A stretch of 26,436 nt of DNA from Clostridia bacterium (GTDB lineage: Bacteria; Bacillota_A; Clostridia; Oscillospirales; Acutalibacteraceae): the NCBI GenBank assembly GCA_017390825.1, contig JAFPAK010000111.1, forward strand, positions 1 through 26,436, in the 5' to 3' direction. The notes below the pieces were generated by a model, which saw nothing but the letters and a program-made list of their open reading frames with translations, did no database searches and was not told the origin of the DNA. The translations under genes were made by a program, and so were the position numbers. Below, piece by piece: positions 23,719 to 26,436 of the stretch (its first letter is position 1; each line of letters opens with the position of its first letter).

Positions 23719-26052
23719 TTAATACAAAATTTCAAATGTATCGCCTTTTGCATCAAGCGGTATAAGAACTTCGCCGATGTATTCACCGTTTGAATAGATA
23801 CCCTTTTTATCATCTGATTTGCAGAATTTGAGGAAATATTCCTTGCCGCGATACAGTCGCTTGACCTCGTATCCGTCCCATTCATCAGGCACGCACGGCT
23901 CAATATGCAATCCGTCAAAGCCTGCCTTAACGCCGAGTATCTCATCAAAACCGCCGTGTATCATCCACGCAGGAGTTGCGGTAAACCATGAGAACAGATT
24001 CATACCGTACCGCTCGTTTGTAGGACCGAAATGCACATTGCCTGTACAATACGGCTCACTAGTTCTGCGGCTATCGGGATTATCGATATGATTAGGCAAC
24101 AAGCGCATAAACAGATCCTGCGCTTCGCATTTTGCACCAACCTTGGACTTTGCAAATATCTCAAATGACGCAGCATGAAGATAAACTGCGGAATTTGCAA
24201 ATGATCCCGGCACCTGACTTCCTATTCTGCCGCAGGTAAGATCATTGACATACGGCGGATAATTTATCAAAGAACCGTATGGTGTGGACAGATATGTAAA
24301 TATTGAATGGCGGATAAGCTCAATACGCTTCGGATCATCCTCAATACCGGTAAATATCGCCCATGTGTTCGGGTTGAGATATATCTTTCCCTCGGCGCAC
24401 TTTGATGATCCGACTGCAAGACCATCACTCTTAAAGCCGTAAACATACCATTTACCGTCCCACGCAACATCACGCACTATTTTCTTATATTCGGCGCTGC
24501 GTGAACGCAATATAGCTGCTTTATCAATATCTCCCTTTGCTTCATAGATATCCGCCATATGATTTTGCGCCCAGAAAGCCTGCATAGTCGCCCATGCAGA
24601 TGTAGCGGTGCCGTTTTGATTAATACCGGTAAGACCGTCAAGCCAATCACCGTCATACATAAGCACAAGACCGTTTTTTCCACGGTGTGTGTACGGATAT
24701 TCAAGCATTCTCCAAAGATGCTCCTCAACAGTACCTTTTTCATCGCTGTTAAGATACGGCGCTTCAATATCAAGCACCGAGAAATCGCCGGTCTCTTTTA
24801 TGTACTGTGAAATAGTACAATGTGCCCAAAGAGGACAGTCAACAAAATGGTCTCTAATGGAAATACCTCCGCGTGAATCGTAGCTGCGGACTCCGTGACC
24901 GTCGGGATAAACATAACCAAGTGCCTCGATTGTTCTGCGTATTCCGTGTTGGGGATTTATAAGCATAGCGCCCCAGCTATCCTGCAAAACATCACGGTAA
25001 CCGCCGTTGTATTCGGCACGGTTATAAAGATAAGTCATTGCAAGCTGATATTTGAGCCATGTATTAAGGAATCTTTCCATATTCTTATCAGGCAATGTGC
25101 AGGTGTTGTAATCAAGCTCCTTTGCCCAGTATGCCATAACCTCATCGTATGCAGCTTGTGCAGCGACCGTATTTGTGAGCTTTGCAGCACACGACACGGT
25201 TTCCTCCTTATTTTCCGATGCTGCCGAAACTACCGTGCGGGCAGCGCTTTCACCTGGCTGCAAAGTAAAGCTTGAAAAGAGATTTACATAGCGGTATGTA
25301 AACTGCTTATACCGTGCCGGATCACGCTTTGATGAGCAGAGCGTGTTTTCAGACTTGACCTGCTTATATGCATTTGTGCAGTTTTCAATCTCAAATGCGC
25401 CGTAAAGCGTATCAAAAGGATTATTCAAATTGGTTGCAGTTGCATAAAAACCGTTTTTACTATCTTCCAGCTCAACATTCTCGGCAGGCTCGCCGTTGCC
25501 CCAACAGGAATTGTTGTGGAATACCCATGTCTGCTGAGCGTATACAGTAAGGTTGCGTGCAGTTTTGCCTGTATTTTTAAGCTCTGCGATCCAACATTCG
25601 CAATTGTCGTTTCTCGGGACGAATACACGCACCTTATATTCAATTCCATTTTGGCATCCGCTGAACTCGGAACATCCGGGCATAACACGGCAGGTAACAT
25701 CATCCGAACCGAAAAGGTCGATGACTTCACCGGTATCATCATCACGCACTTGGAGTATTCGCTTGCCATCAAGCTCACGCACAAGATACAACTCCGAGTT
25801 ATAATATCTTGTGACTCTCACATTAAACCGTCCGTAAGAAGTAAAGCCTTCACCGTGATTTGCAATGATAGAGCCGAAATTATCGTTGAAAAGCACGTTC
25901 ATCCACTGTCTGGGTGTGTTTGAATCGGTGATCGTATAGCTCTTGCCGTCCTCCGAAAAATATCCGTATTTTTTAGATGTGTTGTAATGATCCTCATAGT
26001 CAGGATAATATGAACGCACATCGATCGAATATGTTCTTTCCTTCTTTTTCAT
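23719..26052 (-). CDS. GH94-like glycoside phosphorylase family protein, second copy
   Basis: 777 residues from the ATG at 26052, preferred over one 13 codons upstream because GAGG lies at the right distance. It opens like classical GH94 enzymes (KYGYFSEDGKSYTITDSNTPRQW), has the beta-sandwich half, then GYRDVLQDSWG (sugar site) and, in place of DWND, DGDWLDG (D469-D472), keeping both aspartates but changing Asn to Leu. The C-terminus has the typical PYCTGNVHFGPTNERYG and ATPAWM segments. No signal peptide: cytosolic phosphorolysis of an imported disaccharide or oligosaccharide is likely. It shares only general family similarity with the gene at 1545. It is transcribed alone. Confidence 0.87.
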   Translation of the reverse strand: MKKKERTYSIDVRSYYPDYEDHYNTSKKYGYFSEDGKSYTITDSNTPRQWMNVLFNDNFGSIIANHGEGFTSYGRFNVRVTRYYNSELYLVRELDGKRILQVRDDDTGEVIDLFGSDDVTCRVMPGCSEFSGCQNGIEYKVRVFVPRNDNCECWIAELKNTGKTARNLTVYAQQTWVFHNNSCWGNGEPAENVELEDSKNGFYATATNLNNPFDTLYGAFEIENCTNAYKQVKSENTLCSSKRDPARYKQFTYRYVNLFSSFTLQPGESAARTVVSAASENKEETVSCAAKLTNTVAAQAAYDEVMAYWAKELDYNTCTLPDKNMERFLNTWLKYQLAMTYLYNRAEYNGGYRDVLQDSWGAMLINPQHGIRRTIEALGYVYPDGHGVRSYDSRGGISIRDHFVDCPLWAHCTISQYIKETGDFSVLDIEAPYLNSDEKGTVEEHLWRMLEYPYTHRGKNGLVLMYDGDWLDGLTGINQNGTATSAWATMQAFWAQNHMADIYEAKGDIDKAAILRSRSAEYKKIVRDVAWDGKWYVYGFKSDGLAVGSSKCAEGKIYLNPNTWAIFTGIEDDPKRIELIRHSIFTYLSTPYGSLINYPPYVNDLTCGRIGSQVPGSFANSAVYLHAASFEIFAKSKVGAKCEAQDLFMRLLPNHIDNPDSRRTSEPYCTGNVHFGPTNERYGMNLFSWFTATPAWMIHGGFDEILGVKAGFDGLHIEPCVPDEWDGYEVKRLYRGKEYFLKFCKSDDKKGIYSNGEYIGEVLIPLDAKGDTFEILY

Positions 26053-26112
26053 AGCGCATACCTCGTTGCTTAATTCATTTATTATCGGCATATACCGAAC
26101 ACTAATATAAAA

Positions 26113-26141
26113 AGTATATCACACAAATGGCTCAATTACAA
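26113..26141 (-). promoter_or_regulatory. Promoter of the second GH94-like gene
   Basis: On the minus strand TTGTAA (26136-26141), a 17-bp spacer and TATACT (26113-26118) preceded by TGTGA. Upstream of the -35, CTACATT (26149-26155) and AATGTAG (26159-26165) form an inverted repeat, and TTGCAAA occurs twice nearby, which may be an activator or repressor site for sugar control. Confidence 0.65.
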
Positions 26142-26289
26142 TCTGCAACTACATTGCAAATGTAGTACAAATATATTGCAAAATCTCATCACGCTATTTT
26201 GTAAAGACACTTTATTTATGTTATAACAGCCGATGCGGCAGTCAACGCAGGACACTGTCTGAATTCACATTTAAAAGAAATGAAAAAGA

Positions 26290-26436
26290 CACCGAAAGAG
26301 GCGCACTTCGTAAGGAAGTGCGCCTCAGTTATATTCGCCTTTCGGTGAGTTATATTGCTTCGCAGTTATATTTGGACTTCGTCCAAGTGATATTGCCTTC
26401 GGCAGTTATGGGCGAATATAATAAAACTAAAACCGA
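26290..26436 (+). repeat. Second copy of the palindrome-rich element (cut by window end)
   Basis: Begins with CACCGAAAG (26290-26298) whose complement CTTTCGGTG lies at 26339-26347, enclosing a perfect 12-bp hairpin (26298-26309 with 26315-26326). The 9-mer AGTTATATT follows at 26327, 26348 and 26364, and AGTGATATT at 26386. The gaps are CGCCTTTCGGTG, GCTTCGC, TGGACTTCGTCCA and GCCTTCGGC, each able to fold. GCTTCGC, GCCTTCGGC and the GGGCGAATA that follows are shared with the copy at 3873-3945. The rest of the gap (26166-26289) shows nothing I can identify. Confidence 0.72.

Noticed and set aside
26166..26289. A small RNA or tRNA in the gap upstream of the second GH94-like gene
   Set aside because: No cloverleaf, T-arm consensus, terminator or promoter pair could be recognised.

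Overview
The window looks like a chromosomal segment of a low-to-mid GC anaerobic Firmicute, most likely a gut Clostridia of the Oscillospirales/Ruminococcaceae type. This is inferred from a YlmC/YmxH-type PRC-barrel protein, a clostridial 2[4Fe-4S] ferredoxin, two cytosolic GH94-like proteins, a fatty-acid kinase (Fak) gene set, a DUF2953 protein, a class C sortase remnant and strong AGGAGG-type ribosome binding sites. I see no rRNA or tRNA gene, CRISPR array, transposase or phage gene.

Layout. 1-176: tail of an unseen gene, its terminator, and a promoter. 177-3848 (+): an FAD-dependent oxidoreductase and a GH94-like protein in a two-gene operon. 3852-4220: a palindrome-rich intergenic element with 12-bp terminal inverted repeats. 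4233-5147 (+): a membrane-inserted M28 peptidase, meeting mnmA (-) over a long hairpin. 6436-7671: an RluA-type pseudouridine synthase, tail to tail with ylmC/ymxH. 7769-8542 (-): an esterase, divergent from a ferredoxin at 8687. 8936-10497 (+): trmN6-like and rsmI, both RNA methyltransferases. 10547-12347 (-): a membrane-anchored alpha/beta hydrolase with a Cys nucleophile, coupled to a polysaccharide deacetylase.

12511-16986 (+) is a compact lipid operon: two DegV-type fatty-acid binding proteins (FakB), the kinase FakA and a PlsX-like acyltransferase. Together these could bind free fatty acids, phosphorylate them and pass the acyl group to ACP. Nearby are a lysophospholipase-like hydrolase (19068-20045) and an Sfp-type phosphopantetheinyl transferase (20786-21355), which would fit a lipid-scavenging theme, but that link is inference. 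17028-19020 (-) holds an anchored hydrolase followed by a GT2-GtrA fusion. 20036-20689 (-) is a DUF2953 protein. 21409-23623 (-) holds a zinc-ribbon membrane protein, the decayed 3' end of a class C sortase gene, a sugar-phosphate nucleotidyltransferase and a hypoxanthine-DNA glycosylase. 23719-26052 (-) is a second GH94-like protein, and 26290 to the window end starts a second copy of the palindrome-rich element.

The least explained signal is that repeat family. A 9-mer (AGTTATATT or AGTGATATT) recurs, and almost every gap between copies is itself a small perfect hairpin. Two copies, 22 kb apart, share the layout and some hairpins, while one hairpin has a different sequence that still pairs.
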